Shown here: positions 34,714 through 46,506 of the stretch, in pieces
Layout: each line of letters begins with the position of its first letter
Numbering within the stretch: the first letter of the stretch is position 1
Origin: Gamarada debralockiae
Taxonomy: Eukaryota; Ascomycota; Leotiomycetes; Helotiales; Hyphodiscaceae
NCBI GenBank assembly: GCA_002803225.1
Contig: NXFV01002074.1
Coordinates: 1-64,000 of the forward strand
Reading direction: 5' to 3'
DNA: 64,000 nucleotides
Position numbers and translations under genes: made by a program
The notes under the pieces: model-generated
Seen by the model: only the letters and a program-made list of their open reading frames with translations
Told to the model about the DNA's origin: nothing
Database searches by the model: none

Positions 34714-36523
34714 CTATTTCTTCGTATTCTCAAGAATAGTCTTCATCATCTCATTCCCCACCCTTGTAGCATCCGCAAACCTCGGCTCAAAGAACCTCTG
34801 TGTACTTACAAACCGATCCTTATAACTCTCAAAATCCCCAAACGTAACACAATCACTCCATCCCCTCGCCGCAAACGTGAATTCCAAATCATCACTCCGA
34901 AACGTATTATCCTCAATCGCAATACGGATAACATCATCCAACAGCGCTGGTTTCCGGAATAGATATTCCGTTACGCCTAGCCAGAGTCTGAAGAGGGGCG
35001 TGGAGCAGATCATGTGCTCGTATGGCACGATTCCAAGGTGGGACCAGCAGTCTACCATTGCGAGCAGGCTGAGATGGTTGTTGGGGAGTGGTGTTGAGGG
35101 TTTTTTGCCGAGGGAGAAGCGATCTAAGACTTCGTCTTTGAGAAGGAGGTCGTGGTCCCAGTTCTGTGTCCCAAATACACTTGCGCCCGCTTCCTTAATT
35201 CTTTTCTCCAGTTCCTCTCTATGGCCTCCAAGCATCAACTTATACAGATCCGTGACACTCTGCGCATACTGCTTAATCTGCTTCTTGGCATATGGGTTCA
35301 AGATCGCTAGACCTGCATAGACGTGCCATTTTTGAGAATAGATGCGAAGTGTCAGATTGATTTTCACGTTCTCGATGCCCCCGACGTAGCGGGCTATTTC
35401 CCATGGAAATTGCGCGTTGGCGTGCCAGGCTTTGCCCATGGAGAGGAAGGCGGCGTGGGTGACGGCTTGGGTATCGGCCGTTATACGGTCGTGTTTTGCG
35501 GCGGAGAGGTAGACGTGTGTGCTTCCTAGGCAAGAGAGGACGTGCTCTACTTTGTCGAAGCTTGATTGGGAGGCGCGATGTTGGATGAGGACCTGGAGAT
35601 GGATGGGTATGGGAAAATTTGGGGGTGGAGAGGGTAGCGTACCAGTGGTTGACCTCGAGGATCAACATTGGGACCATGGAGAGAATGGCATGAGACGATT
35701 TCTACATCTATTGGGAGGTGCTTCTCGAAAGCTGCGATCTCTGGAGCTTTGCAGGATGTCTGCCCACCAACAATGGCGCCTTGCTTGGTAGCTACGGAAA
35801 TTTTGTCAGCACTTCGTTGCTCCTTGCGGAAATTTTTCATACATGGTCCATATTGAGAAGCAACCTTGTCAATCGAAGCAGCCTCCACATTGTAGATGAT
35901 GTAATCGCTGGCTCTAGAGACGAGATGTCCATTTGGGAATATCTTCATTCGTTTCTATGGACATCTCAGTACAAGGTGCAGAACTATATACAAAGATATT
36001 TACTCTTCCTGCAAACTCCTCGCACAGACTCTGGTATTTCTCTTCTTTATCGCAAGCGTTGACCCTGATTCGACGTCTTGTCAGCAAACGGTTGGGGAGT
36101 GTTGTGCGTATAACCTGGTGTAGTGTATTAGCTTGTGGGAATTGAATTGGTTGAGTGATAAAAGCTTGATGAAATTTTTGATGTGGTTCAGACAATGTAA
36201 AATAAGGTAGCTGAGATTTTTCATCAGTGAAAGCCAACCGCTAAACCTGTTACCAGAATGGTAGTCAGGCAGGCTGAAGACAATACTCGAGCCAAATGCA
36301 CTCAAGTCATCATAATCGACAGAAGGGAAGGATCGAGGAAAGAAGGGAGCTTACCAAGACAGCATCGGCTCAGCGGCAGTAGAGCATGGAGACGACCAAA
36401 GGGGGATCTTTACCACCATCCTGCATCACTGAGCCTCCGGGCATACATCTTGCCCATATCCCCCATCCCAATGATTCCGACGACGAAGGAATCCATCATC
36501 CCCTCAAACTTGCTTGACGCCAT
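34714..36523 (-). CDS. TYR1: prephenate dehydrogenase (tyrosine biosynthesis), 5 exons
   Basis: Best model: exons 36523-36414, 36064-35992, 35954-35843, 35791-35643 and 35592-34714, about 440 residues. It converts prephenate to 4-hydroxyphenylpyruvate using NADP+, a late step of tyrosine synthesis. The N-terminus has the Rossmann motif GIIGMGDMGKMYARRL. Family blocks follow: NACDKEEKY, NGHLVSRASDYIIY, GAIVGGQTSCKAPE, EIVSCHSLHGPNVDPRGQPL, KAWHANAQFPWE, RIYSQKWHVYAGLAILNP, LPNNHLSLLAMVDCW and FRSDDLEFTFAARGWSDC. Intron 1 is about 350 nt, much longer than the others. The exon 2/3 junction is uncertain: an alternative (GTAAAT donor, acceptor just before IFPNGH) is also in frame. The product should be cytosolic. 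Confidence 0.93.
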
Positions 36524-36820
36524 CCTCTCAAATTCACCTGCGACCTCGTAAATAACAGCTTTCACATTCCCCCTGCTGATTATCCGTCAGCAAGTCCAAT
36601 AAACTTTGGTTGGATTGAGAAATTCAGGTTGTTGTTTAGATTTCTGAGAGGGAAGGAAAAAGGTTCGCAGAGGTTCTTGACGAGAGACGCTGAGCACGGG
36701 AGCCTTGCCTAATTAATCCTAGTGCCCGCACGAAAGAATTTTGCGAAATTCAGAATATCCAACCTCGAACTTTTTGGAAGCATTGAACGACTCCACGACA
36801 ATCCAACAACCACAATCAAA
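36524..36820. promoter_or_regulatory. bidirectional promoter TYR1 / RPS14
   Basis: 297 bases between divergent start codons. It includes an AT-rich segment (TAATTAATCC) about 110 bases before the RPS14 start. No experimentally known site could be assigned. Confidence 0.55.
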
Positions 36821-37491
36821 ATGCCTCCAAAGAAAGCCGTCCGTCCCGCTCAGGAGAATATCTCCTTGGGCCCCCAAGTTAGAGATGGTAATTTCCTCCC
36901 CCTCCCCTAAAATCAACACACAAGCTGACCCCGCATCAGGTGAACTCGTCTTCGGAGTCGCACGTATCTTCGCATCCTTCAACGATACCTTCGTTCATGT
37001 TACCGATCTCTCGTACGTACACCCTTGATATACATGTTTTGGAAGTTATAGATCTACAAATTTGTGCGCACAAAGTGGAATGGTTCATAGGCTGACATCC
37101 TGGGTGATTCCAGTGGCCGCGAAACCATCACTCGTGTGACTGGAGGCATGAAGGTCAAGGCCGACCGTGACGAATCTTCCCCATACGCTGCTATGTTGGC
37201 TGCTCAGGATGTTGCTACTCGGTGCAAGGAATTGGGCATCAATGCTCTTCACATCAAGATCCGCGCCACTGGAGGTAAGATTTACATTTCCCACCACTGC
37301 GTAACAAGTCTTCGAGGACATTGCTAACAAGATCAACAGGCAACGGCACCAAGACCCCAGGCCCCGGTGCTCAATCTGCTCTCCGCGCTCTCGCCCGTTC
37401 AGGAATGAAGATTGGCAGAATCGAAGACGTCACACCCACTCCATCTGATTCCACCCGCCGCAAGGGAGGTCGCCGTGGTCGTCGTCTCTGA
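36821..37491 (+). CDS. RPS14: 40S ribosomal protein S14 (uS11), 4 exons
   Basis: Exons 36821-36887, 36940-37012, 37114-37274 and 37340-37491 give 150 residues, the expected size. The reading runs [20 protein letters not shown], then [20 protein letters not shown], then [20 protein letters not shown], then [20 protein letters not shown]. It ends with [17 protein letters not shown], the near-invariant basic tail of uS11. The protein sits on the platform of the small ribosomal subunit near the mRNA exit. All introns are GT-AG. No breaks. Confidence 0.97.
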
Positions 37492-38153
37492 TTTCTTGGC
37501 AATTTGTGTCTGGAACATGGCTTGATTTTCACTGTGGAGTCGGCAATCACGAGGAGAACGGCATTTATCGCCTGGTCTCTACAAAAATCTCACAAGGGGC
37601 TTTTGCTCTCTTGTGTCTTGTCACATGACAGCCTCTAGCGCACCAGTAACCAAATCAAAGACTTGCAAATCAATCTTGTATGAATTCTGTGATGATTCCT
37701 TGGATATACTTGGTACCATTTCATTAACACCCCACACTATGCCGCTCCATCGAACGCCAAGCAAGTGTCCATTAACCTCCAGTGATGACCGTATTATCCA
37801 GAGATACAGACGATCTCGAAACTCCTTCAGAAAATGCAGCGTCCGCCGCAAACACCATGCCGATAATATTCCTACAAATAATCCATCCGTACCATGCCAG
37901 TGATCCAGCTCATCGGTGTTTCGTGTCGTATCCTGTCTCATCAATTCGTAATGGCCAAACTCCGAAAGATACCCTCATGAACAAAAAGAGAGTCGCATTG
38001 TGTATGCTGCACTTGCGAAAGAGAAGCGGGAAACCTTGACAGAAGCGTGACTAAAACTTCCATCGTACAATTCCGGCGGACTTAGAACCATGTCGATTGC
38101 GACTCTCGTCCTTTTTGTGACCTAAGGATACCAGCCAGATTAGATGTCTAGCA
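37492..38153. other. intergenic between convergent RPS14 and AAR2
   Basis: About 660 bases with no supported gene. Should hold both 3' untranslated regions. Confidence 0.4.
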
Positions 38154-40336
38154 CTACAAACGGATGAGATCTCGCTCGCGCCCGTCCTCGTCCATCTCGA
38201 CCACCACCGGCGCGTACTCACCACGTTCATCCTCGGCCTCGAAGTCCTTAAGCTCCGCATCGACCTAAAAGATCTCATGTCAGTATCCAGCTCCTGAAGT
38301 TGAGGGATGTGCAGAACAAATAGGGGTGGTGGCCACTTCGTACTCACGAATGGCTCAGAACTCATGAGCCATTGGAGTAGAAAGGTTTTGTGGAATTCCA
38401 AATGAAGTGCAACGCAGGGTGTCGTTGAGGTAACGTACGAATTCTCCATCTTCCAGCTGAATCTGACCAGAACGAACGTAGTTGCCCCGGAGGTCCCAGT
38501 TCCACTTCCACAACCAAGACTCCAATGCCTCAAATGCCTTGCCAACAGCTTCCTGATCGGCAGTGATGTTAGAACCTTGTGCCATCAAGTTCTCATTCAG
38601 GCGAGATTTGAAGACGGTGAGAATCATCTTCAAATCCTCGGGAAGGTTTTCATCATGATCGAGAATACTACCATCGAGACCCTCATGATCGTAGATGAAC
38701 TGCGCATGAACAGCTTCAATGACCTTCTTGAAGAAGACAGGCAGATCCAGTGCAAGTCGGAAAGCCCTGAACAAAACCTAGAAGATGTCATGGTCAGCAC
38801 AATTTAAGGAGGAAACATGGGACTTAATGCCAGAAAACTTGGGAGAGAAGAGCTCTAACAGTTTACATACCTTAACAACGTGAGCCCAATGCTCCATGCA
38901 AGCCAAGTTGCCCAAAAGCATGCCGGTGATGTAACAAAATTGGAGTTCACCAATAATCTCATCAGAGTCCTCATACGTGCAATTGTCGTGAATAATGGAA
39001 ACGATGTGGGCGCTGGTATCGAGAGCCTGTTCGGTTCGGTCGCGACCAGTCGAATCATCCGAGAAGAACTTGGTGGATTTTGGGAAAACGAATCGCAAAA
39101 CCTCATCTCGGGCCCTGTGCGAGTCATCGGGAACGCTGCTGTACCGGACTGCAGGCTGGTAGTCGTGAGTGGACGAAACTTGCCATTTGTTCCACTCATG
39201 GCCAGTAATCTTAGTGAGCAGTGCGCCCTTAATAGAAGAAGTCAAGTGATTCCAGATATTAGGATCCCGGGCCGCCATTGAAGAGGTTGCATGGCTATCT
39301 AATTTAGTCGGCGTGGCTGGATTGGCGATCATGATAGCGTATGGTTGAAGCTTGTCAAAAATCTCAGCGATACCCTCCTTCTGGATCATGGCCTCCGCAG
39401 CACTGAATTCCTATACGTTGAGTCAGCACCATCGCTCATTCATTCACCAAAACGCGTAATTATCCACAATGATGGTCCTTGAGTAAGGAACATCACGGAC
39501 ATTGTGGTACGGCGTAATTGAGGGATTGGAAAGTGATTGCTTACCTCGTCAAGAACCTCATTTTCTTTATCCCATCGCTTCACGTGAATTTCACCAGGTT
39601 CATCAGACGCCTTCTTCGCAGTCATGATCCAAAAGCCATTTCGAAGAGAGGCGGCGCTTGAACCGCCCCAAATGAAGTGAGCTCCGGCTGGGATAGCCCT
39701 CAAGCCCTCAAAGTGATCCTCAGCTTTGACAATGAATCCTCTGGTATCGTACCCAAACAAGGAACCAGCAGGGACATCGCGAACAATGAAAGCATCTCCA
39801 GAGTTGAGAAAGTGACGCGTCTCTGCACCTGATCGAGTTGGGCTGGGTGAATGAACGCGAAGACTGCCTAAGGGGTAGCTACCAACGGCATGAACTGAAC
39901 GGACTGATTTGGCAGACGCGATGCTCTTTGCAGAGCTATCGGTCGAAACTGAGGAAGACTTTGCCAAGCTGCAGTTGTACGTGACTTCAATTAGGGAGGA
40001 ATTCGAATCGCCGCGTCCTGCTCTCTCTTCGCCGCCATTGTCGAGAAGGACGCCGGTGATGGATGGTCCTGTGGCCGCCTCATGGCTACCGTTAGACCCA
40101 ACTGAAAGCTTCCGGGAGAGCGCAGAGGCATGGGAGATTGCAGTTGATGGGCTTCTCTGAATAGAGATTTGGTGTTGAATGAAAGTAGGGTCCGTATTAG
40201 TCGCGGTGTCAACCTTAGACGCGTTTGCTTTGAGAGGAGTCGCGGTGAAAGCCTCATCGGAATCCATGTGGAAGAGTTTGTTGTTTTCGTTTACACCATC
40301 GGAGTCAACGAAGGGGTCTTCGCCCTGATGAGCCAT
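38154..40336 (-). CDS. AAR2: AAR2-family U5 snRNP assembly factor, 4 exons
   Basis: Exons 40336-39545, 39410-38871, 38777-38439 and 38264-38154 give about 593 residues. Aar2 binds Prp8 in a cytoplasmic U5 snRNP precursor and is replaced by Brr2 during maturation. Residues 1 to about 150 are a Ser-rich, probably disordered extension that the yeast protein lacks. Next comes the N-terminal domain (GDAFIVRDVPAGSLFGYDTR, IPAGAHFIWGG, FWIMTAKK). The helical C-terminal domain holds ELQFCYITGMLLGNLACMEHW and PVFFKKVIEAVHAQFIYD and ends EAEDERGEYAPVVVE. The last intron is about 170 nt and contains a second strong donor (GTGAGT), so an extra tiny exon is possible. Divergent from the small gene at 40961. 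Confidence 0.85.
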
Positions 40337-40960
40337 ATTGTAAGAGCTTGGAAGGAAGATATTTTCAGCTCTTGGGGATCGTTGCGGGGAGATGTTTAGA
40401 AAAGTTCATAGCCTCGACTGGAAGAGTTGAATAGCCTCGATTTTTGAACGCTAGTACTCTAGCGCCGGAGCTTCCTGATCAAATCCCCCGATGATATCAG
40501 GCTTCACACTTTGGAACAGCTCAAGAAGGCAAAAAAAAAGTATAGAAGCAATGAATGATTGATGAATGGTTGGAAAGACTGCTATTCCGACTCTTTTCAG
40601 CACGAATAGGAGCTCTATGAGAGTTTCATTGAAGTGTAGACAGAAATATATTCCTTTGCTGTCAAACTGTACGACATTCCTCAAAAGAAAGACGGATAAG
40701 TGAATCATATGATTTTGATGTTTTTATATGATGTGGGTTGACCCGTAGTTGACATCCCTCCTAACGGCTTAGCGTTGGCTGAAATATGCTGGCAGGGGTG
40801 GACAGCTCTGGGCTCAAATCCCCTCCCCCCCACTTTGGAGCCTCGTGCATTCGTATATACTGCACCTTAAAATTATTTGTGGGCACGTACGAACCTCTCC
40901 GCCTTCTCCGAGAGCAGAGGAACACGGGCGTCCTACATCTTGACGCAACCGTTTGCGGAT
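40337..40960. promoter_or_regulatory. divergent promoter region AAR2 / small helical protein
   Basis: 624 bases between divergent starts. A C-rich run (CCCCTCCCCCCC) lies near 40821. No coding signal supported. Confidence 0.45.
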
Positions 40961-41500
40961 ATGGTCGTTGACCAGAGCAATCCTCAGGTGCCGACCGAAG
41001 GAAGTTCTGCGGTCCAGAACGGCCAAGCAGCGGCTTCGAGCAGTGGAGAGGATGTTTGGGATGAGGAACGAATTGAGGAAGCCTTGAAGATTCTAAAGGA
41101 AATGCATATCCAGGTCAATTCTTGCAACTGTCTCCGAGAGTTGAAAGCCAGAGGCTGATAGATTGATACAGTTACGAGGTCTACGAACCACTATACCAAG
41201 ACTTATTGCCCCTCTGACCACCAAGCAACCCTCACGTATGTATCATACAGCCTCCCGCCCTACTCTACTCCCTTCGATTGCAATTACTGATCCTATGCAG
41301 CCGAAAACCTCTTCCGCGAATTCTCCACGTCTGCCGGAACTGCCAACCAAGAAGTGCAGCAATTTCGACGCCTGATGAGTAACGAAGAAAGTGTCAAAGT
41401 CTTAGAACAATCGAGAAAGAGTAGGGCAGAGAATCCCAACGGTATCAAGCCTTGGAAAGTTACAGAACATCCGGATTGGCTCACCAGGGACACGAAGTGA
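40961..41500 (+). CDS. small conserved-looking helical protein, 3 exons
   Basis: Exons 40961-41113, 41172-41235 and 41301-41500 give 138 residues. The N-terminal 30 residues are polar and disordered. The rest is predicted helical: EERIEEALKILKEMHIQ, then LRGLRTTIPRLIAPLTTKQP, then LFREFSTSAGTANQEVQQFR and a short tail ending GIKPWKVTEHPDWL. The precise frame restoration across two introns and the even helical pattern make it a real gene. The size and amphipathic helices would suit a small subunit of a complex (for example a Mediator-like subunit), but I do not recognise it and claim no function. Confidence 0.75.
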
Positions 41501-42106
41501 TGGCTGAAGCCGTATATTACAGTTGCATGGAATATGGGTGCATTGTGCAATGGAGCTAGGTCATCTATAAAAGGAGTTCGGACACTTTGCGTTGCTATGT
41601 AAGGAGCAAGGAGGGCATCAAAATGGGCCATTTCTGGCATTAGGGTTGGGTAAGAGTCAGAGGGTGCACAATACTGTGACCAGGTAGTCTCTGGGGAGTC
41701 AACTATTATCTAATATGGGCTTCCGGTATCAAATTAGCCCTGAGAGTAAAGATATGAGTACAAGGCCTAGATGCAGGGTCTTTTGTGGTTGAGCTCCCCA
41801 AGTGCCAAATGTCGTGACTCGGATGCTTTCCACTAAAGTCCAATGACTCACCCAAAAAAGCACAGCAGGACTGCAAAGAGTAAATAAAAGTGAAACTAGC
41901 TTTTTAAAGTTAGTTTTGTAGAACTGTAGCTATTCTTTGTTCTCTTCGTAGCCACTCCTCACCAACGACCCTAAAACTTTAAGCGAATTCACACAACCCC
42001 TCGATTCGTGGCGCTCAACTCAAAAAAACGGCCTGCCGCGACGACAACCCACCAAAAGCGTGTCAACACCTGCCAATATCACCTACCATCGAGCAGTACT
42101 ATCAAC
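41501..42106. other. intergenic, eIF3c promoter
   Basis: About 600 bases with no supported gene. A CCCTAAAAC element lies about 135 bases before the eIF3c start; CCCTAA-like boxes occur at translation-related gene promoters in some fungi, but the link here is only suggestive. Confidence 0.35.
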
Positions 42107-44810
42107 ATGTCTCGATTCTTCCACGGCGATAGCTCCAGCGAGAGCAGCTCCTCCGATGAGGAAGAGCTCTACTCTGAGGAGGAAGAGGAAGAAAAGGTCG
42201 CATCCGACGAAGAAGATTCTGACGAAGAGGAAGACGAAGATGAGGATGAGTCGTCCAGCGAGGATGAAGATGGTGCCAAGAAGAGCGGTGCGAACAGATT
42301 CATGCGAGATGCAGATTCGGAGAGTGAGGACAGCAGCGATGAGGATCGAGCCAAGATTGTGAAGAGTGCCAAAGATAAACGGCTGGAGGAGTTAGAGGCC
42401 ACTGTCAAGGCTATCGAAAATGGACAGAAGATCAATGATTGGGGCTCTATCTCTGCTGGTAGGTTTTGCTGGGTCGTGGGAGATGTGGACAGAGGCTGAT
42501 ATACCTTCAACAGAATTCGACAAGCTCAATAGGCAGGTTGTCAAGCTTGTCCAAGCTGGCAACACCCCGAAGCCATACATCAAGGCTATCGCTGAGCTGG
42601 AAGACTTTATGAACGAGACTATCGCCAAGCAAAAGGTTACAGCCCGGAAAATGAATGCGACAAATGCGCGAGGCCTGAATGCTGTGAAACAACGGATCAA
42701 GAAGAACAACAAGGATTACCAAAAGGAAATTGACGCATATAAGGCTGATAAGGATGCGTTCATGGAGTCAGAGGAAGAAGAGGAGGTTGTGGTTCCCAAA
42801 ACTAAGAAGCCAAAGTCTGTCCCAGGAGGTGCAGATCTTGCTTTGGAGGACGATGATGAGGGGTTCTCTACGGTTGGCAAGGGTGGACGGACGCTGCAGT
42901 TCACACCCGAGAGTATTCTCAAGCATCTGCGAACGATTATGGAGTCTCGAGGAAAGAAGAACACCGACCGTGCGGAGCAGATCAAGATTATGGAGAAACT
43001 CTACGAGGTTGCCACAACACCGTACCAACGAGTCCGCGTTCTCCTCACCCTCATCTCCACAAGGTTCGACTTGAGCACCGGTGTACAAACTTTCATGTCC
43101 CAGGACCAATGGAAGGCCGCTGAGCAAGAGTTTGGTAACCTTCTCAAAGTGCTCGAGTCAAACCCAGAGTTGGTCGTCGTTGAGAATGCCGAGGAATGGG
43201 AGGATGACGATAAGGCACCAACTGTTACACCAGGCGAGAAGCTCAAGATCCCAGGAAGCATTGTCTCGTATGTCGAGAGACTTGACGATGAACTCACCCG
43301 CTCCCTTCAACATATCGATCCTCACACAGCAGAATATATTGACAGACTATCTGATGAGGGTGCTCTGTACAACAACATCGTTCGCACTCTGCTGTATACT
43401 GAGGGAATCAAAAAGGATGAGAAGTTGGAAGTGCCCCAGGAGGGTCTCAACCGCATTGTTATGAGAAGACTGGAGCACGTTTACTTCAAGGTTTGTGGAA
43501 ACTAGCCAAAAGTCTAAGTTATTCATACTAACATATGATCCCAGCCTTCTGCAGTTGTCAAGATCCTTGAGGAAAACTGCTGGAAATCCATCCCTGCCAA
43601 GCTCGACTCCACCATTACCCCTCGCAGCCAAGTCTCAGACGCCACTGCTCTCGTCAACGTTCTCTGCAATTACCTATTCGTCAACAGCGAAGGCATTATC
43701 CGAGCCCGGGCTATGCTTTGCCAGATTTACTTCCTCGCTCTGCACGACAACTACTACAAGGCCCGCGATATGATGCTCATGTCCCATTTGCAAGAGACTA
43801 TCAATGCGTTCGACGTTCACAGCCAAATTCTCTTCAACCGAACCCTTGTCCAAGTTGGTCTCTGTGCGTTCCGAGCTGGTCTGGTCTATGAAGCACAAAA
43901 TACTCTTCAAGAGATCTGCGGAAGCGGTCGCCAAAAGGAGCTCCTAGCTCAAGGGGTCATGATCCAACGATACAGCCAAGTTTCCCCAGAGCAAGAGCGT
44001 CTTGAGAGACAACGCCAACTTCCCTTCCACATGCATATCAACCTCGAACTTCTAGAGTGTGTCTACCTCACCTGCAGCATGCTTCTCGAAATCCCACTTC
44101 TCGCACAAACCGGCTCGTCGCCCGATATCAAGAAGCGAGTCATCAGCAAGACCTACAGACGCATGCTCGAGTACCATGAACGCCAAATCTTTACCGGCCC
44201 ACCTGAAAACACTAGAGATCACGTCATGCAGGCATCAAAGGCGTTGGCCGCCGGCGAATGGAAGAAGGCCACCGAGTTCATCCACTCCATCAAGATCTGG
44301 GAACTGATGGCAAAGCCAGACTCCATCAAGGCAATGCTCTCCGAACAGATCCAAGAGGAAGGTCTCCGAACATATCTCTTCACATACGCTCCCTACTACG
44401 ATACTCTCTCCGTCGGTACTCTCTCCTCCATGTTCGAGTTATCTGACCGAAAAGTTGCCGCGATTGTCAGCAAGATGATCAGCCACGAGGAACTCGCCGC
44501 TGCTCTTGACCAAGTCAACTCCTCGATCATCTTCAGAAAGGGTGTGGAGTTGAGCAGACTACAGAGCTTAGCATTGAGTCTCAGTGATAAGGCAAGCGGA
44601 CTCATTGAGAGCAACGAGCGGACACTGGAGACGAGAACACAAGGCACAGCCAACGCGTTCGAGCGACAAGGAGGCCGAAGTGGGCGGGGCGGAAACAGAG
44701 GAGGTCAGCGTGGTGGCAGAGGAGGCGGGCGTGGTGGATCGAGTGCTCCGAGACAAGCTGGAGGAACCCAATTCACGGGTGGTGCTCTTGGTGCAGCGGT
44801 TCGAGCCTAG
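42107..44810 (+). CDS. NIP1: translation initiation factor eIF3 subunit c, 3 exons
   Basis: Exons 42107-42458, 42514-43490 and 43545-44810 give 864 residues, the usual length. eIF3c is a core scaffold of eIF3 and binds eIF1 and eIF5 to help assemble the 43S preinitiation complex. The start [20 protein letters not shown] leads into a long acidic stretch, as expected for the eIF1/eIF5-binding N-terminus. The conserved N-terminal domain follows ([20 protein letters not shown]), then [20 protein letters not shown]. The PCI domain lies near residues 620-800 ([36 protein letters not shown]). The tail is an RGG/GR-rich segment ([17 protein letters not shown]). No breaks. Cytosolic. Confidence 0.97.
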
Positions 44811-45089
44811 ATTATAGTTTTGTTTGTGCATTGGGAAGGTCGTTATAGGGCTTGGTTTGCTCTTTAGGCGTTCCATAGAGCTTGCGAAAAGCCCTCTTTA
44901 GTTGATAAAGGAGAAACAACATGATGATAATCATTAATCTCGCAAGTCATGCTTGTGAACTATCTTAGCTTTAGTCGCTCAAGTGGGAGGCAAGTTAAGC
45001 TACAGCTCAAGTTCTATTGCCAAGTGAGTGAGGCTCAATGCCATCTGAACACTGACAGACTATTGGAGCTACTGGTCCGGCGAATTTCT

Positions 45090-46506
45090 TTAGGTCATTA
45101 ACAAGAGGCTCCATCGAGAGTTTCGACAGTTCGTCGTGTTAAGACGGAGCAAAGAACCTCCCCAACTCCCAACAAACAATTGCGGCGCATCATAATCGGA
45201 GGAACAAACCAGCTCGATATACGCATCATCCATAAGGGGAAGAAGACCAGTCGAACCCGGCGTCGCTTTGGCCATCTCCAACCAACTGTTCCCAGACCTC
45301 CCAAAACCGTTCGGCATATTCCAAAGCACAATCTTCCTCAGCCTCGGACACTTCTCCCCTTTTTGCCTCGCAATCTCAAGGAGTACTGCCTCGAGATCCC
45401 CCCCCCTTCGCCACTAAAAGTTCCGCTACCAGGGTTCGGCTAGCCATTGAGTCTAATGGATTCCCCAAGTCTTCGAACCAGCCGAAAGCACCATCAATTT
45501 CGACGAAAACTTTTTCCAAAGTAGCAGGAAGAGCGTCATAAACTTTCAGCCCTGGGCCTGCATGCTCCTAGAAAGCTACCGACTCCCAGCCGACTCAAAT
45601 TCGTGAAATCGTGAAAGGCAAGCCGTACTATGGAGTTATCAGTACCTCGATTGTCTCTTCTTCTTAAAATGAATACTACTCTTAGCGAACGGATCGAGTA
45701 CACCGATGAATTTTTCCATGGATAACTGGTTGGTATTAGGGCCGAATCTAGGAGAACGGAACTCGGTCACCGTCTCAATGAAGAAAGGTTCCAGTACGGC
45801 AGGCCATGTAAGGAGCTCGGCGAGATCGTCTTCAGCAGGCATACTGTCAGGGAACCTGGGATGCGTGATGGAGGTGTGCGAGCTCTCGCACTTCGAGGTT
45901 TCAACCTCTCCACTCCACCCCAAGTCCTCATCTCACTCAGTTGCAACCTCCACAATGTCGGCACACAGAAAATCGGATAGATCTTGTGAAGAGCAATCAA
46001 AACCCGCCCTTGATTGTGGCCGTCATGGTAGTAGCTATTTCCGAAATCGTCGAATGTAAGAGCGAGGGACGTAACACGAAGATCTTTGAGTAGGTCGATA
46101 TGAAATTTGACAGGCGAGAAATGAAGCTCTTTCAATTCCAACACAATGCAGCACTGTTAGCACCGAGTACTCAACCATCCGATTCCTTAGCTAGGTCACA
46201 TTCGCAGTATTGACATACGATCTCAATACTGGGAACTCTCTGAGCGATCGTTGGAAATGAGTCATGCGAAATATCTGATATATGATGAGAATCTATCCAG
46301 GAATTGTTCAGTTGAAATGGAGGGTCATTGGATTTGGCTACGGCAGGAAATCCTGAGTAAAAGTAGACTGAGCCATACAACACAGGAGTGACTCATCGGT
46401 GGAAATGGTGTGGAAGGTTAGGCAAATTCAGGTAGGTACTTGGAGGAGGATAGGAAATGATCTGAAGTAGGAGCTCGTCTGGTAGATTATCTAAAGTAGC
46501 AGCCAT
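45090..46506 (-). pseudogene. F-box protein pseudogene
   Basis: The start MAATLDNLPDELLLQIISY is a clear F-box N-terminus, followed by a spoiled second helix and an in-frame TGA near 46395. The same frame continues with VLYGSVYFYSGFPAVAKSND and RVPSIEIVCQYCECDLA. Later pieces are LKELHFSPVKFHIDLLKDLR, SSHTSITHPRFPDSMPAEDD, KVYDALPATLEKVFVEIDGA and WNMPNGFGRSGNSWLEMAKA. Frame changes occur near 46170, 45915 and 45400. The last coincides with a run of nine C on the plus strand, where one base fewer would restore the frame. Such proteins would recruit substrates to SCF ubiquitin ligases; this copy is probably dead. Confidence 0.7.

Noticed and set aside
40800..40845. tRNA-like B-box (GGGCTCAAATCCC)
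   Set aside because: No matching A-box or cloverleaf could be drawn around it.
42107..42360. GA-rich stretch as a simple-sequence repeat
   Set aside because: It encodes the acidic N-terminus of eIF3c, a known feature of the family.
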